The position numbers were made by a program, and so were the translations under genes. From Pardosa pseudoannulata (taxonomy: Eukaryota; Arthropoda; Arachnida; Araneae; Lycosidae): DNA of 64,000 nt. Under the pieces are notes generated by a model that was not told the origin of the DNA, searched no databases, and was given only the letters and a program-made list of their open reading frames with translations. Shown here piece by piece: positions 38,301 through 51,600 of the stretch. Location of the stretch: contig CM063507.1 in assembly GCA_032207245.1 (NCBI GenBank), positions 88,061,109 through 88,125,108 on the forward strand. Direction: 5' to 3'. Numbering within the stretch: the first letter of the stretch is position 1; each line of letters begins with the position of its first letter.

Positions 38301-41300
38301 CAAAACCATGATGCAACTGTGTGGCGATCGTCTGTGTTAGAAGTTGCAGCCGAATTGGCACCTTCCGTAACTTTCGGTGAATCCCAGCAAATTGTCTATT
38401 AGTTCTTTTATTTTAAGTCAACCAAGGCAGGAGATTTGAAAGCCACCTTAATCGCCAGTTAGATTGTTTTTGTTAAGGAAGCTGACTCTCTTATTTAGTT
38501 TGGTCATGACGTCTGCACGGCAAATGCTAATGTGGCTTCAACTCACTCGGTGGCTACAGTCTGTGTCATTTTGTGATTGGCTGAGTGGGGGAGAAAGCCG
38601 CTTGATTATGTTAATTAGCATGCTATACCTGCTGCTGGGTATATAAGGCGGACTAGCAGGAGACAGGTACCCTTTTTTTTCGGCCAGCTGTAAAGGTAGC
38701 AGTGCTATCGTTGTTCATGTTGTAGATAAAATTCCTTTAAATGACATGTTAGATTATATTGTTGTTTCTTAGTTATGTATCAGATTATAAAATCCTTTTT
38801 TTTGACTTTGTATTTTTTTTTTAATAGTTTATGGTATTAGGGTTAAATGTTTTTCGGTAATATCATCAAACCTTTTTTGGTAATAGGTGACTGTTAAATT
38901 TATTATGTTTATTTTGTTAACTTTTTTTGAAAAACTTTTCGAACTTAAATAAAAAAATGTTTAGCTCAAATATTTGGTTTTTTTTTAAAATTTCTCGTCA
39001 TTCTGCACAAGTCATGTTAGCTTCCACTTTAAATATCTTTTGTATCAGATGTCCAAAACTATTAGGTAGCTGGTTATCAGTCTGCCGTGTAGGATTCGCC
39101 ATAAGTGGTGTTAGTCCCTGAAGAGCACCTATTGCTAATGCATACTTGCAGCGTTCATCCCAAATGGGTTAAATGAGTTTACTCTCTCAGAAATCTACTC
39201 CTTAAACAGACAGCAATTGCTCTCTATATGGTGTCTTCTACTGGTTCACCACTGGTATGTTGCCAATGGTCCTGGTTTATCCCTTTCATGCAGTGGTCCC
39301 TGTAGCAAGATTTAGAAGTAGGCACTTAAAATATCTGAGGTTCTTGAATGGGGAGAGGATTTACTCTCCTTTTTTATTCCCTCTCTGTCAGTCCTGCTCA
39401 CCTTATTTGTCTTGCCACTTCCTGGAGGCAGCTATGGGATGAGCAGGTTCTGATATATGGGGATCTGGTGCATTGGGACCTTTTGGACCTGGTGTAGGCT
39501 TTCCTACACAAGGGAGATAAGTAACAACAAAAATGACATAACCATCATTCCACTGTAACATGAACTCAATGGGAGCAAAAGTTAGTATTAATGGTTACAG
39601 TTAGATAAGATTGAGAAACAGGAAAAGGGGGCTAAAAAGTAAAAGTAATTAGAAATTTATGACTTTTTTCAGTTGTGGTACTGTAAGTTGGTGCAATTAG
39701 GAAATGTAGCTTTTGATAGGACAGTCACATTTGTATTTTGATATTGTATAATACATTGTAGCTTTTAATGATCCCAACTTAAATATGTTCTTTGTATTTC
39801 TACAGGCTTTGGAAAGTAAAGACAGCATTATAGCCTATGAAATTATCTTGTCCTTGCAGAGATTAGTCAAAAGTGGCGACTTGCTCCTAACTATATGCTG
39901 GGATATGATTTTTGATATTGTGGAAAATATTTTAGACTTTCCAGAGGTAAATAAACGTTTATTTTAGTCATCTAAAATAATAAGTAATTACTGAGATTGC
40001 GGTCAGCAAACTTAACGTAATTAGGATCCTTTTTAAAAATTTATAATGTACATTTATACTTTACATAAAACAACAACAACAAAAAAATTGAAATAACTTG
40101 TAATGATAGGATGGTCCAAAATTATTGAGCACAAAAAAAGTACTGTTAAGTTATTGTTTTCTGGGAAAGTTAATTTAAAACAGCTTTACACAAGAAAATT
40201 TTAAACTGTTTACATCCCATGTTTTTGGTTATGTTGTTAACTGATCTGGAAAATTGAATTGCCTCTTGCAGTAAGAGATAAAGCACACAGTAGCCCAAAA
40301 GTGAATGTTTGGTGCACATTGACCAGAGATGAAATCTTTGGATCCTTTTTGATTCTTTTTTTTTTTTTTTTATTTTTTTTTTTTTTTTTTATCATGAAGG
40401 GCCGATATTATGACTTTCAAGATTTCCCAGCATTAGACTCCTTGACGTTTTCAGAAAAAAAAATCTGTGCAATTACCAGAAATCTTTGTTAATCGAAGCT
40501 TAGATAATCAAGGTTCTACTGTATCATTATGTACAATGGTATAAATTGAATGCATTTAAGACCTCTTTGTGATTCAAAAAGTTAAAAGAAAGGTATGGAG
40601 AGGTTTGTTTCATCTTATAAATTTTTTTTTCCCAGTTACAGAATGAAAATGAATCATCTTTGCTCTCCAAAGCAGTTCATGATCTCATATCAGTTGCTGA
40701 AGAGAATACATCAGACTTGTCTTATGAACGTTTATTTAAGATCGTCGAGCGTTGTTCAAGTACTAGAAATGTAAGTTTCTTAGCTCTTTTAGTGGAATTT
40801 TATTAAAGGATTTTTCCCCTAGATTTTATTTATATAAATGGGACCATAATATTGATATATTTCTAATTCTGTAGGCATTTGATTCACACATTCTCAAATT
40901 GTATTTATATAACTTTACAGATTTTGTGTGATTCAAAGTCTTAAGTACTTGGAAAATGACTTTTTAGAAAAAAAAATAAGACTATATTGAATTGGAAGAT
41001 GCAAGCATTTTTCAAAATCAGTATAATTATATATGCTGAAAACATAATCTCATTATTGATGAACCCAAATTAAATATTTTGAGAAATATTTCAAATTTTG
41101 TCCCCAGTTCCAATATTTTATAAAGTATTAATAAAGGAATTTTAAAGAAATCCAGAATTGAATTGAAAGGGAATGTTGAGTAATCTTTTTAAAATTCTAG
41201 ATAAAAGAAAACATTGAAAAATTTTTTTATACGAGGAATATTTTATAAAAATTTGAATTAATAAACTGTGTAAACTTGAAAACAAGTTTGGTAACAGGAA

Positions 41301-44300
41301 TCGATTGGCATCGGTTTTGAGCTATGTACGTAGTTCGGCGCTACAGATAGGGCCCGAAGTGCGGGCAAACTTTTTCTCATGCGTCCAAACCAATGAAAAT
41401 TGGTATTTTCGACCACGAGGAATCGATTGGCTGTAGTTCTGACGAATTCAATAATAATAATAATAAAAGTCTTTATTGATTTGTCTTTATTCCTTGATAT
41501 CGGTTTCCATTTTATTTTCTATCAACTCTAAATATTAAAAATGTAGCAAAGTAATATCACATTAAACTTAGTAAAAAAAAAATAATGCAAACAAAAATTT
41601 TGAAAACCAACACAAAAAATTAAAAAATAATGTTTCACTAACGTGCCGAAACAACCTCGCCGTTCAATTTCCAAAGCCACACTAAAGACAGAGCATATAA
41701 CTTATCAAAGTCCGTCGCCGCGTCGTCGGCATACCAGGAGGTGCCTTCTGACGCGCCAATGCGTCGGTGGCAGCGAACGTGTTAAGGAACTGATTTCGAT
41801 TTCAAATCACCCAAAAAGTTCGACATTTCAACATTCATCAGATTTCAAGCTACATTTTCAACATGCAGAACGCACCTCTACATGAAATGCTTCAAAGGAA
41901 TTTTGAACAACAAGCGAAAAACTCAATTAAACCCGCAAATGGACAACTAGAGAATACTTCATTGTCAGAATGCTTCTCCATTCAACACACTTCAATCTTT
42001 ACACTGCTCACTTTGTACCATTTCTTTAATTATAATAATTTTTTGTTATCAATTACATTTTATTTCTATGACTTTTCAAACTTTAATTTGTATAGAATAG
42101 TTCCCTTTCCAAACAACTTTGTTTAGAATAGTTTACAATGGTGCAAAAATCTTTTCACTAATTTTTTTTTTCTTATGGCATGTATTGTTTTGATAAATCA
42201 CAATTGAAAATTTAAATCTTCGAGTTAGCTTCATAGTTTTTCAGGAAGTCAGACTTTTTAAAATACGATTAATTTATAATTTAAAAATTCTAAACTAAAT
42301 TTTAATATTCATGTAATTATTAAAACAAAGTTTTTAATCAGGAACTTTCAAGCACTTGATATTATATATTACAGTGGAATCACTTTGATCAGTTTAATTT
42401 TGATAGCAATAACCATTGATAACAATAAAACAATATTAAAAAAATAAAATAACATTTTTAATTATATATTTAACAAAAAGTAACCATTCATTTTATGTAC
42501 TATATCTTGAAATAATTTTTAAAAATACAGATTTTTGTTAAAATAAAAACTGTATCAAATTATTTATTGTTTCAATTTTCTAAGAAATGAAAATTGTATC
42601 ATCATAATCATAAAAGATTAAATTTAATATTTTTTGTTTTTTAACTTTATATCCTTTTTTTCATTTTTTTGAATCACATGAAATTTAATTAAATGTGGAA
42701 TACACTCCTTTATTCTGATAATGTGTTTTTTTGAATATAACAAATTGACCACTGGCATGTGCATATCTGAAATTCCAGGAAAATAATTAATTTTTTCTAT
42801 TATTTCTCTATGAAAGTATCCTGGAAATTCAAACAACAGGTAAATGAAAAGAAGGGTCCTTCTGAAATATAATGTAAAAAAACTTTTGCCATTAAAAAAG
42901 AAACAAAAAAATATAACATTAATATGTAACAAATGAAGAATTTTAAGACAAATAAAGAAAAATAAGATTTATAACATAAGCAAGATAAGTTACATATCAC
43001 GTTGAGTCCACATGTATTTTTTTTTTTCTAAAAATTTATTAATCAAAAGTACCTTAGACAAAAATCTAGTTTATAAAAAGCAAAAATTGCTTTTAAAAAA
43101 AAAAAAAAAAAAAAAAAATTTAAATTTTTAATTTATTTATTTAAAAATTTTTTTTATTTATTAGCTGAGACATTTTAATATTTAACAAAAAGTATTGTTT
43201 TACATTTCTCTGTCAGGAACAGATCATGTTGAATCATGTTGATCGATGAACCCATTGTATTATTCACGTGATATTGGATAAATATTTCAAGTAATTTTTT
43301 CATATTTTATAGTAAAGAAATAATAATTGTATAATGTGAAATGGCAGCACTTTGCTGCATTCTTCAATTGATTTTTCACTTTCAGCTTGCCAGATGGCAC
43401 CATAACTACCATTTTAAAATTTTAACACATCACAAATAACCATATTAAATTAAAATAAAAAGATGCATTTTAAGAATTCTAAATTTTAATCTTTTTTATT
43501 TAAATATGCATTCGAATATTTTATTTGTATCATTCTTTCTGGACTAATTAATGTAAATTTTTAGAATATATTCTTATTAAGTTTATCCAAATTTTCACTT
43601 TGTTAAATTATTTTTTTTTAATTTAATGAGAAAGTTATCATTATGAAAAAGAGTTTGAATTTAATTTTTTAACATTAGAAGAGAAAACACTTTTTTCCAC
43701 ATGCCTTGAATCACTTAAAATTTAATCTGTGGGTTATATGCTGCTGCAGGTTGTATATTTTTCTCTGGAAATATCACAAAATTTGCACCTACGGATTATA
43801 GGCAGAAAATTAGGGTAAATTAAAATGAACTCATTTTCAGATAAACTAATATTGATACATTTCATGGAATCCCAGGAATCACTATGTTCCTGGGATTTCC
43901 CAGAAATTCTAAAGGAAAAAGAACAGAAAGGGAAAACCCTATTCTAAATGCCAATATAAGAGTAGTGACTGATAGGTGAGCAAGTCTCATAGATATCAAA
44001 TGCAATAAAAAGTTAACTTTGAAATTTTATAAGTGTTTAATTTTTTTTTCTTTGTAATTGTTTTTCAGGAATGAGAAACGTGTTGTCATCCAGCTGGAAG
44101 CATTGAAAGTAGTTAGTCACATTCGTCAGAATTATGGACATTTATTTGAGGTAAGTGTAACAACAGTGTAATATTTAAATAAAAACTGATAAAATGTTCT
44201 CTCCTGAACTTGGCCTACCCCAAAGTAAAACAATGTTAGGAATTTAGTTGGTTATTTTGATATGAAAAATGACAGTAATGTAAAAAGGTTAAAAAAAAAA

Positions 44301-45583
44301 AAAAATCATGATTTTTTTTAAAATCAAAAATTCAGATTTGATTTAAATCGGATTTCTTTGATTTTTTTTCTGAATACTAATTATTGTTTTTGTTTTTTGC
44401 AATATATATAGAATAGTTTGTTATAAGAAGTAACTTATCTATTGAGTGTATTATTCTACACACCGATTACCTAAAATTAAATATATAAATTTTAATCTAA
44501 ATTCATTCCATTATTTTGTAATTGGACAGTGCAAACTCAATAAGATGTCAATTTAAAGAACAAATTAAATATTCTTTTAATGCAAACTATTTATTTAAAA
44601 TAACAAATCACAAATATTTCAATATTGTTTCAAGCACCGAATGATGGATTTAATTGTTTCAATGAAAACACTTTATCCGCTCCAAATTGGTTACGAAGAC
44701 TAGAATGAACAATACCAAAAGGTCTTTCCATTCCGGCAGACGAAGCCATGGCTGTCGTTATTGGATTGACAAACTGGATTTCGAGTTCTGTCATACTCTC
44801 TTTACCTCCCATGACATAAAATGAATTCCACCAGTCCTAACCAATCGTTGTACTGCCCCTACTCCATACTTTCTGATGAACAACCCCTCCATTCTGGTAA
44901 AGCACATGCTATCTATTGACATTCATTTACTTATTGGTATTACTTTGCTAGTGGATTCCTGATTCTCCTGTTTTTAGAATATAGGTTTTAAAAGTGGAAA
45001 AAAATGATTGAAATCAATGATTTAAAAAAAATCAACTGATTTAAATCAAGATTTAAATCATGCCAACCCTGATTGTAAGCATATTATTTTTAATCCATTT
45101 CTTAAGATTTTACTCAGAAAACCTTTAAGTGCCATCATGGCATTGTGTTTACATAAAAGTCCACATTAATTGAATATTTAAAAAGAAAACTAGGAAGTAT
45201 AATGAAATGCACATCTGAAAAGGTGACAGAAACAAAGCTTTTAAGATAAGCTTTATAATATAAAATTAGTGAATTAATATTTACAAAAATTTTTTACAAA
45301 AATGATTACCAGCATTTTCAGTTTTTATTTTAAGTATTTTTTTTTTTTTTTAAAAAAGGTGTACGAATTGTCTTGCCACCTTAATTGCAAGTACTGGAAA
45401 GCTGGGGATTTATGGCTAGGTGCTGGTAATTAGCAAAGCTGAAATTGAATTACGAATTTTAAGGTGTTTTGAAGGTCTGCACATTTTATCTTCATTTTTT
45501 TTGAGTGATCTTTTTTTTTTTTTTTTCTTTTTTGTTTTTTTTTATTTTTTTTTTTTATTTGTTTTTGTTTTTTTTTTTTTATT

Positions 45584-45617
<34 letters not shown>

Positions 45618-48600
45618 TTTTTTTTAAAAAAAATTTTGACCATTTGGAAAAATAGTCCCTTTTTGAAAATTGTTTTTATAAATGACTTCCTTCCAAAATA
45701 TTTTTACCTGGCAGTCCTAGATTCAGGAAATAGAGCCAAAATATAGTTGGAAAATGCAATTTAATAAAAGCTTCCTGTCTCCACATGCGTACCTAGAGTT
45801 GACCATAATAACTAGGAATCTATAGTGCACCTACAAACACACATACACAAATGAAAAAAGTATTTGTAATGATTATTCTATTGAAGTATTCAGGCAGGTT
45901 GCCTAAATGCTATTTCTAAATTTAAAAAAAAAAAAAAAAAATTGGTTGTCTTAACACTAGATTTACGGACCGAGCCAATTTGACTCATTAAAAATTTGAT
46001 CACTATATATGTATAAAACTTTAATATCACTTTACAAAAACAAACATTTGTAACGTTAATAAAATACATATATAAACTTTCATTTCTCTTCCCCGCAGAC
46101 CCTGGGAAGCATTACTCATTTTGCATTATCCAATGGGGTATTCCTATTTTCACGGTCGTGAGCCCATTGGACTCATAGAATGTATATGGAAATAAATAAA
46201 AATAGTAATAACTATAGTATATAAAGTAAATATAAAGTATATAAAGTATAGTATAAAGTAAATATAGAGAAAAAGTAGAGAACTTTTCCATTGCAACGAC
46301 AGAAATTCATGCTACTGAAGAATTGTCAAGTTCGACCATCATACCAAAGAAACAGATGTAGAAACCATTGTGCTGAAGGGAATAGAAATGGTTGCGTAAA
46401 ATGGGTTTCAAAACAATTTTATATGTAAAAAATGTTTTCTGTGAATTTTTTGATAATAAACATTTTATTTCAATTAATTTGGAATTATTTTCTTTGCAAA
46501 AAACTTCCATTTTCTTATATGAGTCTAATTGGCTAACTTCAGTAAAAATAGGTATAGAATCAACATCCGTAAATTTAGTGTTAACATAAATGGGAATGAC
46601 GTCCTATTTTACTACAGTTTTATTTTCTTTCATGGAATAGCAATACATTTGATATTGTAGCATTGTCCATGTTGACCTGTGTAAAATTGTGTAGCACCTT
46701 CAATGGCTTAATATTAAGTGCTATTTTTTCTTATTTCCCTGCATTTAGGAGGAGTTGATTGATCAAACCATTTTGGCGTACATGCTTCAGGTGGAAACTA
46801 TACCCGATGTGCAAGTGAGAAAAGCTGCCATTGATTTATTAATTGATATTGGATACTCTTGCAATGGAAGCTGGTTTATTGATGTTCTAGATGTTGTTGA
46901 AAAGGTAAACTTTATTTAAAAAAAAAACTCCACTTGAATGAATGTCTTTATAATCGGGCAGTTTCAGATAGTAATAACTTTAAGGAGAGAGGAGTTGAAG
47001 AGTTCATGAAAGTAATTTGAACTCTTATTGTTTTTGAATAAGACGTACACTTACAAAAGGGAAATTTACCATGGTATAACATTATACTAATTTGTATAAA
47101 TCTACACTCAAGAGCCCAAACATTATGACCACCTGTCAATAACAAGTTGACCCACCTTTGGCATGCAACACAGCTTCCACCCGCCTTGGCATGGATGCCA
47201 CAAGTCCTTGGTAGATGGCCAGAGACGGATCGTACCAGATGTTGAAGCAACGGTGACACAAATCCCAGATATTGCGAATGGGTGGTCTTTGAACTTTGAG
47301 CTGCCCTCCCATCACATTCCAAATGGGTTCTATTGGATGGAGATCCGGCCAAGACATTAACTGGAATTCAGCATAGTGTTCCTGGAACCACTCTGACACT
47401 TCAGACTTTCCACCAGCAATTAAATACCACTTCCACCTGATCACTTGCCTTCCACGCCATCCAGGCAAGTTCATTGCAAAATGTAGGGGTGGTCATAATG
47501 TTTTGGCTCTTGGATGTATATATATCACAGATTGTAAGCATAAGTTTAATATTTTACTTTTTGTGCAAAATCAAAATTTAATTAATATGCTTTAACTTTT
47601 TATAAGGTTTTTTTTTCTAGGAGTATATTAAAACTTTTTAAGTCTGATTGATTTGAGGAAATGTATTCAGTTTGATTGTTGTATTAAGTTAATTTTATTT
47701 AACTTTTTTTTTGTGGGAAGTATATTTATCACCAAATTGTTGAGTGCTATTAAAATTTTTGTACAAAAGAATAAAGATCCTTCACTTGGTGTAAGAAGAA
47801 ATAGTTACGTAATTGTCTAATCTAAGGCATGTTTTAGTCCTTTGATAAAAATATTTTGTACCATTTACAGATAATTGATCTAACATTTTATGTTTTTATT
47901 TTTCAGGTTTTGAAGGTGACTTTTGACACTTTATCAACATTGCCTAATGATTCCACTACCCATGATCAATATGGAGATGCTGTAGTAGCAGTGCAAGGAT
48001 TAATTAGGATTTTCAAGGTTTGAAAATTTTACAATATTTGTGTCTTACAGTAAAGTAACATTTTGTAATCTTAGTTTCTAATTTTGGGATCTCAGTTTCC
48101 CGATAAACTTAGGTGGTTCATTGGAAAACTCAGACCATGTGTTATATATAAAAAACGTACATATGTATATGTATATGTTCAGATATATATATCTATTACA
48201 TTAATAAATTTAATTTATTAAAAACAGTTATCAGGGTTTCCATAATCCTTAAAAATCCTTAAGAACTCCTTAATTTTAGGTTTCATTTTTAAAGGTCCTT
48301 AAAATTGCTTAATTTTTGTCAACATTGTCATCACATGATTTCCTATCAGTTTTCTTATGGGATAGTTTTTTCTTAGTTACTTATTATTTGACTAATAAAT
48401 AATCTTTCGTATACTTAAGAGGTTTAAAGTATAAAGTCAGCTGCTCTTTCCTAATAGCTAATAGTCATGCAGATTTTAATTAAACGAAGCATGAAGGTTG
48501 GAGGCAGGTTGTAGATATTTCAATTACTTATGGAAGTTTAATTTTTCTTGCATTGAATGTAATAGAAAAGTCTAAAGCTTTCTTCTTTCCCAGGCAGTGT

Positions 48601-48620
48601 CGGGTATAATCAGCTAGTAC

Positions 48621-48673
<53 letters not shown>

Positions 48674-51600
48674 ATTTTTAAACCCTCAGAAAGTACTGTT
48701 TATAATATTGCATTTTATTCACAATTTATTCTTAGTCTGATCTCTCAAAGAGCTTTAATGTACATTTTTCAAAATTAGTTTTTGTCAAATAGATATATAT
48801 TTTTAGGTATTTTTAAAAACTTAATTCTGAAATATTGTAGGGCATTTATGGAACATGCCTTGTGTGGTTCATAACCATTAAAATATGTTCCTCAGGAAAT
48901 AGGATTTGTCATTATGCCATGTATTTTAAGTAGGTCATTATAAAATGTTATTTTGGTCCTTTGAAAGTCCTTAAAAAGGTCCTTAATTTTTGTAAAGGAA
49001 TTCCTATTACCTGAGGAACCTATTTTAATGAACCACACAAGGCATGTTTAATAAATGCCCTACGATATTTCAGAATTAAGTATTTAAAAATACCTAAAAA
49101 GATATATCTATTTGACAAAAATTAAATTCTAAATCTCTATGGTATATTAAAACAGAATTGTTTCACTTTTTTTTTTCCAGAAAAAATTATTTATCATGCC
49201 TTCTAGTCACTGCCTCGCTGTCTACTCCTGCCTAAATAATTACATAAAGCAACTCTATTTACATCTGTCTTACAATAATGAAATATTAAGTATCAGGAAA
49301 ATGGTGAGTTCATTTATTTTATATTTTTTGTAAGTAGAAATGAATCCTAAGACTTTTACTATCTAGACTTGTTTAAAAGACTGGCACAGTTCACTGTTTA
49401 TTACACAATTAAAAATTTATACTGAAATTCAGTGAAATTTTTGTGGTAGAGAAAATGGTTATTAAAATAAACAGTTTTGTTGAATGGACAAAATAGTACT
49501 AATGTAGTTTGATGATTGTACTTTAAGCTATTAAATAAAATGTGGACACCACATGATATTTTTGGTTTAACCACATGAGTTTTTTGGTTTTCAATTGTCA
49601 ATGCATTGACAGTGCATTCTGAAAATTGCAATACAGTGGCATTGTCAGTGCATTCTTGCATTGTCAATGCCAATGCATTGACAATGGATTCTGAATTTGT
49701 CTTATGTCATCAATGTCTTCTAGATGCAAAAGCCACTTTAAAAAGCAACTTTTAATACTAATGGGATGTAATTTTTTCTTGTAGATTTTTGAGTTTTTAC
49801 TCGAGTTTCGAACCAATAATAAGAAGCAAATGGGCATTGCTATTGGCAATAACGTGAAACACAGTGTTTATGTAACTTGCAATTCTAGGTGAGTTTTTTC
49901 CTTTATAGAGTAAATGTTTATTTTTGATTGTTTTAAACACTTTCTTTGAGAAATAGTTTTAATTATGCCCTCCTTTTTCCAAGTTAGAGAAAAATTTCTT
50001 AATTAACCATAGATGCCAATAATTTTCTATCAAGTGACACGATTGTACAATTGTAGGATTAATTTACAAAATGCATAAATTTGTGTTTGTGTACATCAGT
50101 TTGTGAACTTCAAATGAAAAATTAAAAAAATATTAAAATAATACAAGTACAATTTCAGATTCATGCCAATTTCTAGTGTAGGGATGGGCCCGGGAATAGA
50201 ATTTTAAGTGGCTGGTCCGAGACAAATTAAGAGAAATATATATTTATACATTATATATATCCATCTCCTTTTCTACTTTGTTTAAATATTATAGCCCATA
50301 TTTATTATCTAACGCCCAGAAGATCGGCGGTTTATTCGCTTCTTCTATGTGAACAAGTGTTTTCCACTTTGAACCTTAGAAAGAATCATTTCAGAAGTAG
50401 ACTGACAGATGAGCATTTAGCATTATTCCTTAAAATCAGTCCATATCCCTTCAAACCTCAGTATAAGGAACTTTTAAAAATGAAATCACAATTTCATTCA
50501 TCTTATTAATGTATTTAAACCGTTAGGTACTTGTATATTGTTTTTAAAATTTTAGAAAAATTTATCTTCACTCACCAAACTTATTTTCTTTCGATTTTTG
50601 TCCTGCAGACAAAAAAGTTTGTCCATCCCTGTTCTAGTGTTTAACCACTTCTTAAATACATAGCTAATGCACAGAGTGTAAGTTACCGTATTAAAGAGCC
50701 CTAGGTGTCACCTTAATCGCACATGTAATCAAAGATACATCCTTGAAAACAAATTTTATAGAAATAGAAGGCATCGCTTGTATCATTCTGTGTAATCAAA
50801 TTCAGTTGTGCAGGATCTTGCATTGTTTGCTTTTGCCTCTCTTTATTTACTTTATTTGGCTAGTTAATTTTTTAGATTTTTTAATTTCTTTTTTTATCAG
50901 TATCATTTATTGATATGGTTTTTTTATGAACTAGTGTAAACAGTTACAATGGCACTTAATAAATCAGGTATTTCAGAAGTAAAGTAATTGCATTTTTCAG
51001 TATTTATGATATAAAAAAAATCTGAAATGATTTCAGAAATATGACTGGTGCCGTTAGTCCCCTACAGTTTATTGTAGAAAACTATGTTTTTGAAGACCTA
51101 CAACTGTTGCTAATTACTGCTACTATTTAAATGACCACTGCTGCAGTTGAGAAATTATTTTTTAACTCTAAATCAAATCAATATTTTTAAGAAACATTAA
51201 GAGCATGGATAGAGTAAGTGCTCTAAACATATTTTTAATTTATAATAATAGGATAAAAAGAAAGTCGGTAAAAACATGTGCCTGGTGGAGGGGGGGGGGA
51301 ATATAATTTACAGAAATTACACTTGACTGTTTTATAATCAGTGTTCAAAGATATATTATATGCTTGTAATAAATATTATGGTTTTATCTTATTTCATAGT
51401 AAGAAATAAAATGTTAAAATTTTAATTTTCTTCTGAGAATTTTCTTTTTTTCAATTGCATTTGGGGTACAGATGCATTATAAACATTGTTTTTTTGTCGC
51501 CAAATTTGGCCTTTTTTTTATTATTTATTTATTTTTTTATTTTATGGGGCGATGAGTGGGTTTTGCCAAAGTTTGTTGGTCAAAGTCGGGGTTGCTTGCC

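Noticed and set aside
38544..38700. Independent pol II promoter (inverted CCAAT plus TATA)
   Set aside because: It lies inside a TSC2 intron with no supported downstream gene; more likely a retroelement remnant, and no LTR ends were found.
42624..42932. 102-codon minus-strand frame opposite TSC2
   Set aside because: AT-driven open frame with Phe/Ile/Lys-rich content and no motif, splice support or similarity.
43740..43825. Candidate for the missing TSC2 exon (after TGCTGCAG, ending before GTAAAT)
   Set aside because: It is open, but its peptide ([20 protein letters not shown]) shows no resemblance to tuberin at this position.
45420..45746. 108-codon plus-strand frame rich in Phe
   Set aside because: It reads through the poly-T tract at 45510-45627 and has no domain or exon support.
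46948..47352. 134-codon minus-strand frame
   Set aside because: It overlaps the Tc1 derivative in a different frame from the recognisable transposase end (47136-47474).
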